A DNA stretch of 64,000 nt from Dermacentor variabilis (GCF_050947875.1 NC_134572.1:124249105-124313104); one strand, 5' to 3'. Numbered from the stretch's first letter, positions 12,234 through 23,133 are shown. The notes: generated by a model not told the origin, from the sequence alone. A program made the numbers and translations.

Positions 12234-13410
12234 GCGGTGTAACTTGCATACACTTACTGTGTACACATCGAAGAATGCACTCTGTTATGTGCTAGTTCTC
12301 TAAGCAAGCGCCCGCTGTTTATCTGATTACATTGCCCTTTCGTCCTCGGTCATGATAGGGACGAGCAGAGGCCGGGTAGCCAAGCATGTCTACTACTTCA
12401 GCTGGCGTTGGCGTAGCTCGCCTTGGGAGTCACGGGAGCGTGACGTGTAGAGCTCATTCGGGTGGCGGTTCACGACGTTCCCCCACGTCTGGCCGGCTTC
12501 TCAATACTTCGCCCTGTCAAAGGGGGCATTTTTATCGGCCTCCGAGACTCCGCGCGCGTCCCCCGTCACGCGTCCGCCTGCCGAGTCGTTTCTTTTTCTT
12601 TCCTCGGTGCCTTTTTCGACGGGAACACGGACGATAAACGGAAGGATAGATTGTTCGGCGCGCAGACGCGCCCGCTCGCGTCTCACTCGCGAAAGGGTGG
12701 GGAAGGAGGCGCGAATCGCGACGGCAGACCCGGAACGTCTTTTTTCGTCGGGGGCCCGCCGCCTTGGGAGGCATTGTGTCGTGCCTAGGCAAGTGGAAAA
12801 GACAGGTCCGTCCGCTCCGGTCAGGCGACCGAAGAGAGAAGGCGTCGATGGAGCGAACGCAAAAAAAAAAAAAAAAAAGAAAAAGTAGGAAATGCCCCGG
12901 AGAAGCGGAAAGCTAGTGGCTTTTCGCCCAAGGTCGCGTTTTGATGCTAGCGCTGACCTTGCCGTGGCGTAATAGACGGTGCGAGCGCTGCACAAACGGT
13001 CTTCCTTCCCTCTCTCGTGCCGACGATGCCACTAAAGCTTGTAGGCGAGTGCTCCGTGCCGTTGTGAAGTTGTTTATGTATTGGCTGGAGGAAGCAATCT
13101 TCTCATTCCCCCCCCCCCCCCCCCTCGTTTGCTTCCACAACAAGTACAACCGCGTGTGTGTGAGAGTGCATGCGTTGTGCGCCGCCACTACATCCATATA
13201 GGCACTCCCGGGTTCCTGCGCCAAAGACAATACTATGTTCGAGGACCTTCAAGGGCTGCTCGGTGGGTTGATTGTCGTAAGCTTGCGTTCCTTGACGAAA
13301 TTTGTGGCCTCAGTGTGCCGGTAGTCAGTTGTTTGAAGGTTATAGAGATACATTACAAATAGCCCGGTAAAGGAAATGGTTTGTCGTGTGTCTGTCTAAT
13401 ATCCCAGCTT
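12234..13410. other. gene-free stretch
   Basis: Nothing recognised. Landmarks are an 18-A run near 12861-12878 and a 17-C run at 13108-13124. Frames at 12501-12995 (minus) and 12607-12888 (plus) are low-complexity and mutually overlapping. Confidence 0.5.
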
Positions 13411-14025
13411 TTACGGCTCCGAGGTTGAAGTTGTAGCTTGTTGCAGCGCAGGGCATTCTGCCTCTCTGGTCCACCTCTTGAATATGACTATGCGCTCGCT
13501 CGCCGGCTCGACAGTTTCAGCGGCGAAAGATGAAAGATTTCGCTTCCACCGCACAGCGTACGTCCGCTGCGTTGCATTATTCGTCAGGAAAGTGGGACCA
13601 AAAAAAGAGAGAAGTGTGTGTTGGAATCGACGAGCCGGCAGTCCCACGAAGAATAGCTCGTCGCCGGATCGAAGCGTGTTGTAGGTGATGCAAGCTATTC
13701 TTCCGTATTCCAGGATATTCAGATATTCATGATTTAGGATGGGGCCCGTTCCTTCGGAACTAGTCCTTTTGCTGCATCGAGACCGAAACCTGTGATTCCG
13801 GGGCGGTGCTGTTCTCCTGCTTTCTCGTAGATTCGAATTAGTGTTTAATGACGTTTCGTGTTCCAGCGTGTAATCCCCTGTGCAATTGCATCTGTTCGGG
13901 GCTTGTCTTGTGTGGAACGGGGTTTCCGTGTGCAGTATAGCCGATGAACCGGGTATTATGGCAGTGATGAACTGGATCGTCGTTTCCCGTGGAATCGTTC
14001 TCAATAAAACGAGTAACTGAGGCAT
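13411..14025 (-). other. unrecognised 204-residue open frame
   Basis: The frame runs on the minus strand from ATG near 14025 down to 13411. It lies in DNA that is not extremely GC-rich, which makes its length more notable than that of frames elsewhere. The C-terminal part has mixed composition (for example GDELFFVGLPARRFQHTLL and KRNLSSFAAETVEPASERIV). No known domain, signal peptide or zinc-binding pattern is seen. The first fold-back element begins about 40 bp beyond its 5' end, so it may belong to repeat DNA. Chance openness cannot be excluded. Confidence 0.22.
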
Positions 14026-14065
14026 GCAAAAAAGTATACAGGTTTTCTTTTTTTAAGCTGCACCA

Positions 14066-14786
14066 AATTTGTAAAAATTGCCTGTGGCAAATAGCACAAT
14101 TCCGATCCTTTATCTAAATTACTGGATCATATGGCCATTACTTCCACGAGAAATCAAAATACTTAATTAAATAATTAGCATGATTGTGTAAATAACTTTT
14201 AATTAATAGCAATACGGTCACTATTTCAATCCACGAATTATAGCCGGCGAGCTCGCAAGTCGTATTCACTTGGAACGAATTTATTAATATCGATATATTA
14301 ATTTTCAAAGTGTCCGAGGAAATGCATTGGCGCTCCAGTTACTTTCTTTAAGGAAACGCTGTTTTATTCATTGAAGCACAAAAGTTACTTCGTAATGCTG
14401 GGGAATTAATATCGACCTGACTAGCAGATTCAGGAGGGTCTCTTAGACCATGCTGAGCGTACAGCAACGACCACCGGAGTCCTGGACTACGGACCCACCC
14501 TTACCTATCCCTTGTCTTTCATTTTAATAAAGTTTTTCAGCCAATCTCGAGACTGGCGTCATCCTGGGAATTCGTTCCAAGTGGGTCCGCCTTGCGAACT
14601 CCACGGCTAGAATTTGTAAATTGGAATATGGGTCATAAGGTAATTACTTAAAAACTTAATTAGTGATTTTTTATTAATTATTCGATTGTGCATTTCATTT
14701 TTTTTTTTGCGGGAGTAGTGTGCGTCGCTTCGAGTAGACCACCTCAAGAACTAGAATTGTGCTATGTGCCACAGCCAACCTTTAAG
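14066..14786. mobile_element. fold-back (inverted-repeat) element 1
   Basis: The left arm (14066-14281) and right arm (14568-14786) are inverted copies of each other. Matching blocks are 'tgtggcaaatagcacaatt' at about 14082-14101 with its reverse complement at 14754-14774, and a roughly 49-bp block at 14233-14281 with 14568-14620. The inner and outer blocks give the same dyad centre (about 14425), so this is one symmetric unit or two head-on copies inserted precisely. The arms are AT-rich with TTAATTAA-type runs. No transposase is encoded. The roughly 285-bp centre contains a retroelement 3' end (14435-14545). Confidence 0.75.
14435..14545 (+). mobile_element. retroelement 3' end with poly(A) signal
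   Basis: It contains 'ccaccggagtcctggactac' followed by 'ggacccacccttacc', a T-rich stretch and 'ttttaataaagttttt' (AATAAA at about 14525-14530). This arrangement of a short coding end, a CCAC-rich 3' UTR and AATAAAGTTTTT resembles the 3' ends of common tick retroelements. It lies at the centre of fold-back element 1. The parent family cannot be named from this fragment. Confidence 0.5.
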
Positions 14787-15827
14787 AATTTTTGAAAGTG
14801 TTCGCCGGAGCACCGTGTATGCAACGTACGTTAACCTTGATTTCTTTCTGGTCGACTGATTGACAAGCCATTATTGGGGGGGGGGGTGGAAGAAGGGGGT
14901 GACGAATCTTTGTAAAGGGGCACCCCGTAAAGAAACGAATATAAGAAGCAAATAACCATTTCCTTGTCGATTGCGCTGTTTTCTCTTGCCGGCTGCTCTT
15001 TTCAGTCTCCACGGCCAAATATTAAACTGAAGCTTTGCAGTCCTGTGCGAATCGATGAGGCTACTGCATAACCGCTCTACCATGCTATGTAAACGCATAA
15101 ACCCGCTGGCCTTCATAAAAATAGCGCGGCACTGTTTTCCCCCGTGGGACCCGGAACGTGGCGCCCCGGTCGTTCTACTGCAGTCTTCATTAACACGCTT
15201 CCTTATTTACCTGCGCAACCTTCTCGACACCGGCACGTAGAGGTCGCCGAAGCGCTGGCACAGCCGCTCTTCTGCGCGGGAGGCGTTGTCTTTTGCCGAC
15301 CCTTAATCGAGGAGGAGGAGGAAACGTCGAAAAAGACGTCCATTGATCTTCGCTTGCCGCTCGCGTTTATAGCCGGTCTGTGCCCTTGAGACACGGTAGC
15401 GACCCCTTCGTCCTCCCTGTCTGCAGCAGTGTGTGTGTGTGTGTGTGTGTGTTGGGGGGGTTATACATGTCGCTTCCCGTGTATGCTGCTCTACACGACT
15501 TCATCTTTAATCGTTTTTTTTTTTCGTGACAACCTTTGGCTTAAGTTCTGTGCCTGTTATCCACCGGTATTTAAGAGTGTTTGTTTAGTAATTGTTCGTT
15601 TACAGCCTCGTATACATGCGGAGACAAGATATTGCGGGGTCTGAGAGCGCGTGCCAAACTGCTCCGCTACGTCCTCTAACGGATCGGGCGCCTGGTGTTG
15701 ATGACGTGGCGTCGCGCATGAGCGTCCGTTTCATGCACGCGTGCCTGGCGATTCTCCCACTTCCGATCAAGCCTGCTGTCGGGATTTCGATGGCTTCGAA
15801 AGATTACGTTGGCAGATTGGCTTAACG
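14787..15827. other. gene-free stretch
   Basis: No gene recognised. It contains an 11-G run at 14876-14886, a (GT)n tract at about 15431-15451, and a short perfect hairpin at 15821-15843 (9-bp arms CTTAACGCC/GGCGTTAAG, 5-nt loop) whose right side is the start of the repeat below. Confidence 0.55.
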
Positions 15828-16039
15828 CCGGAGAGGCGTTAAGCTTGGCGCCCTTTCTTTTTAAACGCATAAAAATAAATAAAGAAAAAAACATTATTGC
15901 TTATCCGCTGGCACGCCGTCCAGCACGGGTTTTCACAACCTTCGGTTTGTACCTCAGGTTACATGTGACGGAACGTCCGTGTCATTAACGTTATAATGTT
16001 CCCTTCGGATTCGAGCGAGTGCGATTGATATTTATGATC
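15828..16039 (+). repeat. dispersed repeat of unknown family, copy 1
   Basis: About 212 bp that recurs at 18504-18706 in the same orientation, roughly 85% identical by eye. Shared blocks include ccggagaggcgttaagcttgg, 'cacaacctt', 'gtttgtacctcaggttaca', 'gttataatgttcccttcgg' and 'gtgcgattgatatttatgatc'. Flanks differ on both sides, so homology ends sharply. There is no open frame and no tRNA-like box. A hairpin overlaps its left edge in this copy only. Confidence 0.85.
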
Positions 16040-17184
16040 TGTTTTGTCCGTTGTGGCGGGCCACAGTGCACGAGCGCGATGTTTTCCCCATAATGCCACA
16101 AGAATAAAAAAAGGAAAAATAATCAGAAAAAAAAAAACGGAAGAAACCCGCTTCGATACCTTGTCTAAAGTAAATAAATAAATAAATGGATCGCAGATCA
16201 ATTGGTGGGCGAAATGAGGAACTCCAAAGGATGGGACGGGGAGGGGGGGGGGGATGGGTGGCTCTTCTGTAAACCAACCAATCAAAGGTTGCGTACCAAA
16301 GATAAGGTGGCCACAAATCAGACGTATCCGTACGGCAGTGCACGATGCTTCAGTAGAGGAAACAGAGAGGGGTGTTTCTTCCTTATTTCTTTTTACTTAT
16401 CGCTGGTTAACTAGACTGCGCATGAGCCTTTGCTCCGTTGAGTTTAGATCCTTGTGGTTATAGGGCGCCCGGCGCAAGCCCTGACTGCGAGCCTTCGTAG
16501 CAACGCCGAAAAAACAAACAAACAAACGAACGAACAAATAGCTGAAGTTGACTCGGTCTTTGCACTCGAATGTAGTGAATACTAGTTAGGTAAACGACGC
16601 GAACGCGCGCGCGTTCGCATGCTCTCGCACTCTTTCGTACGTGCGTGATTGCGTGCGGCCCTACGATCCTCTTCCATTGCTTTCCGCGTGCCCAAAGAAT
16701 TTCGAGGGCCACTCGTAACTTTGCGCAAAGGGGGAGCCGATCATTTGGAGCGACCGCTGTCGCGGCTCTGTGTCCGCATCCGTCGGATCTCTCTCCGGGA
16801 GCCCGCGCGCACTTCATCGCCGAGCGACGGGCAGCGTCAAAGCGAGCGCGGGTACTCGTCGTAACAAGGCGGTCTCGTCCTCCCGGTTGAGCGCTTGCTT
16901 GCTGTCGGATGAACTGAGATGCGGCGTGTGGGCGGCGTTCACAAGCTCGGCCGCAAAGTGAACACGATCGCTTCGCAAGCCCGGGCCGCGGCCTCCTCCA
17001 TTTTTATCTCGCGCGCGTGCTCGCGCTTTAGTGTACACTGCACATCCGGTGTTCTTAGAGGAGTTTTGCGCAGTCATCGAGGAGCCTGCCTGCCCGAAGC
17101 CTATCCAATTAAACGAGCTAGGTCGCTGGTCGCGCGGCGTTCTGTTAGTTCGTAGCCCGCCGCTTTGATTCCGTCGCCCGACAT
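16040..17184. other. gene-free stretch with a 20-bp palindrome
   Basis: It contains a (TAAA)n tract near 16171-16188, a G run near 16244-16253, and (AAAC)n/(GAAC)n near 16510-16535. At 16599-16618 there is a perfect 20-bp palindrome whose half is gcgaacgcgc. GC-rich frames between 16640 and 17160 are open on both strands and unrecognised. Confidence 0.5.
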
Positions 17185-17784
17185 ATGCCGCGGAAGATTG
17201 CGGGGTTCGGATGTTGGCTGCGCAAGGGTTGGTGCGTCGAAGATTATGCGTATTTGGCTTTGCCGTCGTCCGTGTATGGTATGCTGGGCTATATTTCGTC
17301 GAGTGGAGTATACCGGGCGCTCTCGAAGCCTGCGTATTCGCTTGATCGCAAATTAGCGGGAGGCTTTAGGTACCGGGAGCTCTCGAAGCCTGCGTATTTG
17401 CCTGAACGCAAATTAGCGGGGGCTTTAGGCATACGACGCAAGGAACGCCGAGAGCGTCGCCGCGTATTTAGGACGCGTGGCGTGCGTTCTTCCGACGTTG
17501 GTTCCGCGAAGCCGGCTTGTTTGGTCGTGAAGCCGACGCGCGCGCGAGAGCGGGACGCGGGTGGTTGGTTCGTGTCTCCGCTCTTTCCCCTTCCCGAACC
17601 CTCTAGTGTTCGGATTCCGCAAGGACCACTCCGGGGCAGCAAATATCTGCCCGGCATATTTTTTTTTTTTCCAGCTCCCGGCATAAAGAACCGCCATGTG
17701 TGCGGGGAAAGGGGTCGGGGCGGGTCGGTCCCTGCGTGCGGAATCCTTTCATCGGATGCGGCTAATTGGATGCTGGTATACTAG
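17185..17784 (+). other. unrecognised 199-residue open frame with an internal 20-residue duplication
   Basis: The frame runs from ATG at 17185 to a stop at 17782-17784. Residues about 43-82 contain two tandem units, YRALSKPAYSLDRKLAGG and YRELSKPAYLPERKLAGA, encoded by the 60-bp tandem repeat at 17311-17430. The remainder is Arg-rich (RRKERRERRRVFRTRG) and then Pro/Gly-rich. No signal peptide, membrane span or known domain is seen. The opposite strand is also open across 17289-17684 with its own repeat (YAGFESSRY/YAGFESARY), so the openness could be a product of GC-rich composition. It lies between the two copies of the 205-212 bp repeat. Function unknown. Confidence 0.22.
17311..17430 (+). 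repeat. 60-bp tandem duplication
   Basis: Two units start at 17311 and 17371. Shared blocks are 'taccggg(c/a)gctctcgaag', 'cctgcgtatt' and 'cgcaaattagcggg'. The period is 60 bp with a one-base indel near the end of the second unit, so the reading frame is kept through most of both copies. Confidence 0.9.
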
Positions 17785-18503
17785 TAGCTCGGCCTTTGAT
17801 GAAACGCGATGTTTGGTTCTTTTTTTATGAGGCGTGCGCACGACTCGGTGGGGAATCGCCCCCCCCCCCCTCTCTCTCTCTCTCTCGTGGCAACGGGGCT
17901 TTGTGCGAGGCGTTCTGGGCAAACGAAGCGCTCTGCCGCCGCGCTTTGCTCTTCGAGTGCCTCTCACAGAAGCGGAAATAAGTCCGGTTTTATGACCCCG
18001 GGCTTGTCGGGTGCGCCGCGCGCAATCCTTTAAAGCCTCGGCCGCTCTCAGCCGCCAGTAGGGGCGCGAGCTCATTTCTGTGAGGGCGCACACTTCGCGC
18101 ATGAAGTGCGTAGCGCGGCATTTGGCGAGCGAATGTCGTGCGCGCGGCGTTCGTTCCAGTGTGGTCGCAGTGCGCATCGGTTTCTACGGCCTATGTTGTG
18201 CCGACAGGCTCTATATATAGCGACTGCCGCAGGCGGGCCGCGGCGGTGTGGACTTGCTGGTATAGATGTTAGCATACAAGCGGGTTTCGCGAAGCACGAC
18301 CGAAGTTAGTCCGAGCCGGTGCAGCTCGGTGACGTAATATGGTTCAGCAGACTAACCAACCAGCTGCTGATGACACGATACCTTGTCGACTCTCTTAAAG
18401 CTCGCAAACAATTTCCTCAATCTGCATGTTCGACTGCTGCTCCGATCTCGCATCGTATTCGATGCTGCGAGTGATGCAAACGGGTCGTACGCACATTAGA
18501 AGA
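17785..18503. other. gene-free stretch
   Basis: It contains a 12-C run (17859-17870) continuing into a (TC)n tract, then ordinary GC-rich DNA. No gene recognised. Confidence 0.55.
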
Positions 18504-18706
18504 CCGGAGAGGCGTTAAGCTTGGTACCCTTTCTTCTTTAAATACATAAAATAGAAAGCATTACGGCTGTGCGCCGGCACGTCGTCTAGCGCGGGTTTGC
18601 ACAACCTTCAGTTTGTACCTCAGGTTACACGTGACGGAGCGTCCCGTACGATTAAAGTTATAATGTTCCCTTCGGCTTCGAACAAGTGCGATTGATATTT
18701 ATGATC
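18504..18706 (+). repeat. dispersed repeat of unknown family, copy 2
   Basis: Direct copy of 15828-16039, slightly shorter because of a small deletion in the A-rich part. The hairpin arm present left of copy 1 is absent here, which places the homology boundary at or near 'ccggaga'. Confidence 0.85.
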
Positions 18707-20221
18707 GTCGGCACCCCTCCCTCTCCAACCGTCTTCTCTCCCTTCTCGTCCCGCCTATGTTGGGGCACTGCGTGTCGTCGCCACGGTGCGTCGATGACGC
18801 AAGCCGGCCTTTGGGGTTGCCGTGTGGAGGGCGAGGAACAGGCGCGTAGTGCATTCAGTAAAGGAAGGTTCACGCGATGTGCCCGTCTCACGCCGTAGGT
18901 GGGCGTACGTGCGTGGTGCACTCCCCACCGGCCCGCTGACTTAACGGCGTCCAATCGTTATTGAAGGCAGCCCGCGGGAGTTCGCTTCTTCTCCGTGCGG
19001 CAGCAGAGTCGGGGGGGTTGGTATGGCACGAACACGTTATTTTTTTTTTAAGTGTTATTTTTGGTCTCCTATAAGGGCGCGCAGCATCGAGACCGAAACG
19101 GGCGCGCTCCGAGTGAGCGTGCCTGGATTTTCAACGGACGCGACGTGAGGGGCGTCGCGATGGCCGGATGAGTGTCGGCTCGCCTTTGCTCCTGCAGTTC
19201 TCGCTAGTACGCCGAGGCATTTTGCCGGACCGGCGCGTATATGATCTCGTTTGACTGCGCAACACGCCGTGGGACGCGTTGTGTCCGACTGGGGGTGGTG
19301 GTTGGAGATTATTTGCATGCCGTGTTTGCTTTCTTCTTCTGTCGAGTCTGGGCGAAGGGGATAATATCCCCCAGAATGCAGCTGTTCTCGTGGTTGCTTG
19401 CCGTAGCTGCGAAAAAAAAAAAAGGAAAGCTATATATATGAAGAGGAGGGAAGGAGGCGGGGAGTGAGTGAGATGGATGATGAGACAAAATATGAGCTTG
19501 CCTGCAGGTTGTGGGCATGTATTGCATTGCGGCCGTAACATCAAATTTGGTTGCAAAACATTAAAACTCTCCCCTGTCTCGCCAACATTTGCAAGAACTT
19601 TTGCTGTCGTGCTGAAGGGTGTTCACGCTTCTGCGTTGTGTTTATACTGTGATTATTAAAAGATGAAACGTGTTCTTTAGACTTTCACTGCTAGACGCGT
19701 TTAGAGTTAATTTATTACAACACCCGTTTGTGGAGGAGTGCCGGCGCCAAGAACTAAGAAAGCGTTCGTTGGCGGCTTTGTAGCTCTTAAATAGTGCGGG
19801 GGTATTGACACCGGCCTGCACGCTTGCGCATACTTGTGTGCAATGCCGATATGTATCCTTTGTGTAAAGATCGATCTGAGCTCCCTTTTCTTTAGTGATC
19901 AATTTAAAGTGCAGAGTTGCGCTCCTTTCTCTTCTTCTCGTTTCTATGCGCTTCTGATTGTCACGTGATCGGCAAAAAATGTGTCAGTGTAGTAAGGGCT
20001 TCATCACGTACCAGAATGAAAGCCTGTGTACGCCATTTAGCTGATGGCAGGCAAAAGGGGTGCTTGAGTAATACCGTAGTGGCTACTGTAAAATGCCCTC
20101 TGTGAGGCCTGTCTGATAATTACTCGCCTATCCTGTAGTGAGCATACTTGACTAATGGAGCTGTTATGTTCTCGCGTGAAGGTACTTGACTAAATGTTCG
20201 TTTTTATTTTTGCCATTACAG
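18707..20221. other. gene-free stretch upstream of a candidate exon
   Basis: No gene recognised. A purine-rich patch lies near 19410-19470 and its complement frames are low-complexity. The last 25 bases before 20222 form a T-rich polypyrimidine tract ending in CATTACAG. Confidence 0.5.
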
Positions 20222-20269
20222 CTTTTGCTGGGAGCAACATTATCAGGCGAGCACCTGTCTCAACAACCG
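20222..20269 (+). other. candidate 48-nt internal exon
   Basis: A strong acceptor-like tract (tttttatttttgccattacag) ends at 20221, and a donor-like CCG|GTGAGAAC follows 20269. The 48 nt between them are open in all three frames, for example FCWEQHYQASTCLNN in one frame and FAGSNIIRRAPVSTT in another. The length is a multiple of three, which would allow in-frame inclusion. No neighbouring exon was found, so the host gene is unknown. Such acceptor/donor pairs also arise by chance. Confidence 0.25.
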
Positions 20270-21081
20270 GTGAGAACATTTTTTTTTCTTTTTGATTGAG
20301 TAGCTCGACTGCGCCTGGCAATCTTCTCGAACTGGCGGTTCCTAAATACCAATTCTGACTTCGTCACTGTAGTTGGGATGCTCTAGCACGTACTTACTTT
20401 CTTACTTCCTCCTCTTCTTTCTTTCTTTTTTAATGGCACGGCAATGACCTTTCATAGCAAGCCGCTGCGATGTCACTTCAGGGTGGTTTTTGGCTGTAAC
20501 AGGCCAGCCGTGTCCGCACTCTGGGCTTTGTTTTCTTGTGCAGGCTACGCAAATAATCTCGTAGTTGTCGTGTTCCCACATTTCGCGCAGTCGCACTTTT
20601 CTTATACGGGCTCGCGCATGTGTTCCTAATAAGAACATGCTACGGGCTACGATTAAGTGAGTGATAAGTGGAGTCTGGTAGCGCGCCCAACCTGTCCTCG
20701 CTGTGAACCTCATTCACAGCGCTGAGCTCTGGATCGTCTTCGTGTTGGCGCAAGCGTTAACTAAGAGCCACCGCGTCGCAGAAGCGCCGCTGATGAATCA
20801 AACGGATGCAAATGAAGAGGGCAGGATAGCGGCCGTCTCTAACGTCGCGCCGCGGTCGGAGAAAGAAGCAGCGGCGGCGGCAGGATGTTTATAGACTCTT
20901 TGCGAAGGGCTTTCGGGGCGTGTGTAAACACTGCGGCGTGTCTACTTTAACGCCTGACGCAGCTCAAAGTCTATATCTTATGCACTATACGGCCGGGAAA
21001 GCGTGCGTGGCCCCGTGACCCGCTGGGCGCACCTTCCGGCGGTGCGCGGTCTTGTGATTCTGCACGAGCGCACCTCCCTCC

Positions 21082-21084
<3 letters not shown>
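20270..21084. other. gene-free stretch
   Basis: No gene recognised; short T-rich tracts near 20278-20300 and 20410-20435. Confidence 0.55.
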
Positions 21085-21141
<57 letters not shown>

Positions 21142-21157
21142 CATGCATGCATGCATG
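21085..21157 (+). repeat. compound microsatellite (CT)n then (CATG)n
   Basis: About 26 CT units followed by five CATG/ATGC units, which form a self-complementary end. Frames across it are low-complexity artefacts. Confidence 0.95.
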
Positions 21158-23019
21158 TGTTGGCGCGTCCGTGCGTTCGTGCACGTGTATGTGTTCTGGG
21201 CCGCGTCGTCACTTTTTTTTTTTCCCTTACGCAGGTTTTCGTTTTCTTTCTTTTTCATTCGCTCATTCGGAGCCCCTTTTCACCGCACCTGTGTTTCATT
21301 ACCGGCTTCTGGCGAGAGTCGGCCTCGGTATCGCGCGTCTCTGCGCCGGCGCGGGATGCACGATCACGCGCGGGCCATGCTTAGAGGACGACGATGCCTT
21401 CGCGACGGGATATCTTCTTTGTTTTTTTTTTGTTTTTTTTTTTTGCCATCTGGGAAGAGCAGCGGCCGAGGGAGAGGACGTTGGCCTGTTCCGGGCCAGG
21501 CTCGTGCGTAAAAGGGATCCGCCGCCTCAACTCGCTCGCGCGTGCCGTGGTGGCAGGCATGCCGCGTGTATGCAGATTCTAGCGTGTTTCCTGTGCTTTG
21601 CCCCCCCCCCTCCCCTCCCTCTGTTTCTGGTATCTTCTTTTCCCCCTAGCAATTTGGTGCCTCAATCGGGGCTCCCTTGTTTGTGCTAGTCTGGCCCTGT
21701 TTACCATTCATCGCTTTGTTTGCTCCTGGTGCCATTTTCTAGCTCGGTCCCAGTTTTTCGTGACGCAACAGCGCTCACGCTTGGGAAGAGCGCCATGCGC
21801 AAATTAACGACGAAGCTGGCGCTCCCGTTGACACGCGCTTCTTTTTTAATTTTGTACGTGTATGTTTTACTGTTGTTGCTTTCTTTAACGAAATCGTTGT
21901 TATTGTTGTTACTCGTTCTTGTTTAAGCGTGCTCCCCATATTTCCTCCTAGTTATCGCTTTTGGTTTGCTTTGCCTTCCTCCGGGGCCTTCCGTTCGCAA
22001 TCTTCCGTTCCAAGATGTAACCGCTCGCAACGCGAGTATCTGACTGTGACGCGAGGGGGAAATTACGCGTCCTTTTTTGTCGCCGCCTTCTATTGGACAG
22101 TTTCTCCTCCCATCTCCATTGGAACGAGCCGTTCTGCTGAAAGCCAACCGTATGGGCTGTGCAAGGACTAAATGCGGGGGAGAGAAAGTAAAGCAGATGA
22201 AAATGATGGATGCCAAGCACCCTGCGCGGTAGCTTTAGTTTATACGTGGACGGGTGAATATATAGCTTTCGGACTGTTTGTTAACGTTTCGAAGTTGAGG
22301 CTCCTTGGCGAGCGCCCCAGCGATGGTTGTTGCCTCTGTATAGCGGAAACGTATCTCGAAGGCTATGCGTTTACGGCTTGCATGCGCGGGAAAACACTGC
22401 CGGGTCAGAAACACATCATGGCCAGCGTGTTTTAGACACCACCTCTTGACAAAAGTGTTCAGAAACGTGGCGTGCATGAGACTTGTTGTAGATCAGCATT
22501 GTCGTCGCGAAGAATATCTCCCCGGTTGGTACTACACGTTTTAAGCCAGTCGGCTTTCCATATTGCACCTTATGGTAGTAAATCATCTGCCTTGCACTTG
22601 ATCCGTTCTGCCGACTGGTGATTTCCCCTATGCTGATACGGCGTGGAGGATGAAACACCCTGCTATGAAGTCTATAGCAAAACTCTCACGGATCATAGTA
22701 TTACAAGGCATCGTCGCCCATGATTCCAGTTGCCGGTCACATCTATGTGGTGCGGTAAAGTTATAGCCTGTTGCCATTTGCGGCATGCCGTAGAGACAGC
22801 CGTAAGACGCAGCGCTCGTAGCGTGACCTTGCGGCATTTAATTGAACTAGGGCATGTTGAAATATACTTGGATCACCGTGGTCTATTTAGCTCCAGGTGT
22901 AAAGTGTTTGGCAGGAACAACTGTAACATAGCTTGTGAAGTTTTTTTTCCTTCATTTGGCGAGAACGCTTATCAAACACAGGAACTTGTCCAACGCGTCG
23001 GGTTTGAAGAAAGTGCCGC
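21158..23019. other. gene-free stretch
   Basis: Pyrimidine-rich to about 21920, with T runs near 21421-21443 and C runs near 21601-21610, then ordinary sequence. No protein, tRNA or recognisable repeat was found. Confidence 0.5.
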
Positions 23020-23072
23020 GAGATGTCGCTACCTGCCGCAGCGCCGCTTTCTGCGGCGGGTAGCGACATCTC
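23020..23072. repeat. near-perfect 21-bp hairpin
   Basis: The arms 23020-23040 and 23052-23072 pair over 21 bases, with a single T:C difference that becomes a G-T wobble in one RNA strand. The loop is 11 nt (gcgccgctttc). The arms start GAGATGTCGCTACC and end GCCGCA. It is long enough to form a stable stem in RNA or a cruciform in DNA. Confidence 0.9.
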
Positions 23073-23133
23073 CTGGGTGGCGGCAGTGGAAAAGAAACCG
23101 ACTATGAGCAACTACCTATGGAAAAAAACCAAA

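Noticed and set aside
21003..21689. 228-residue plus frame
   Set aside because: Runs through (CT)n and T/C homopolymers, giving SLSLSL and FFFF strings.
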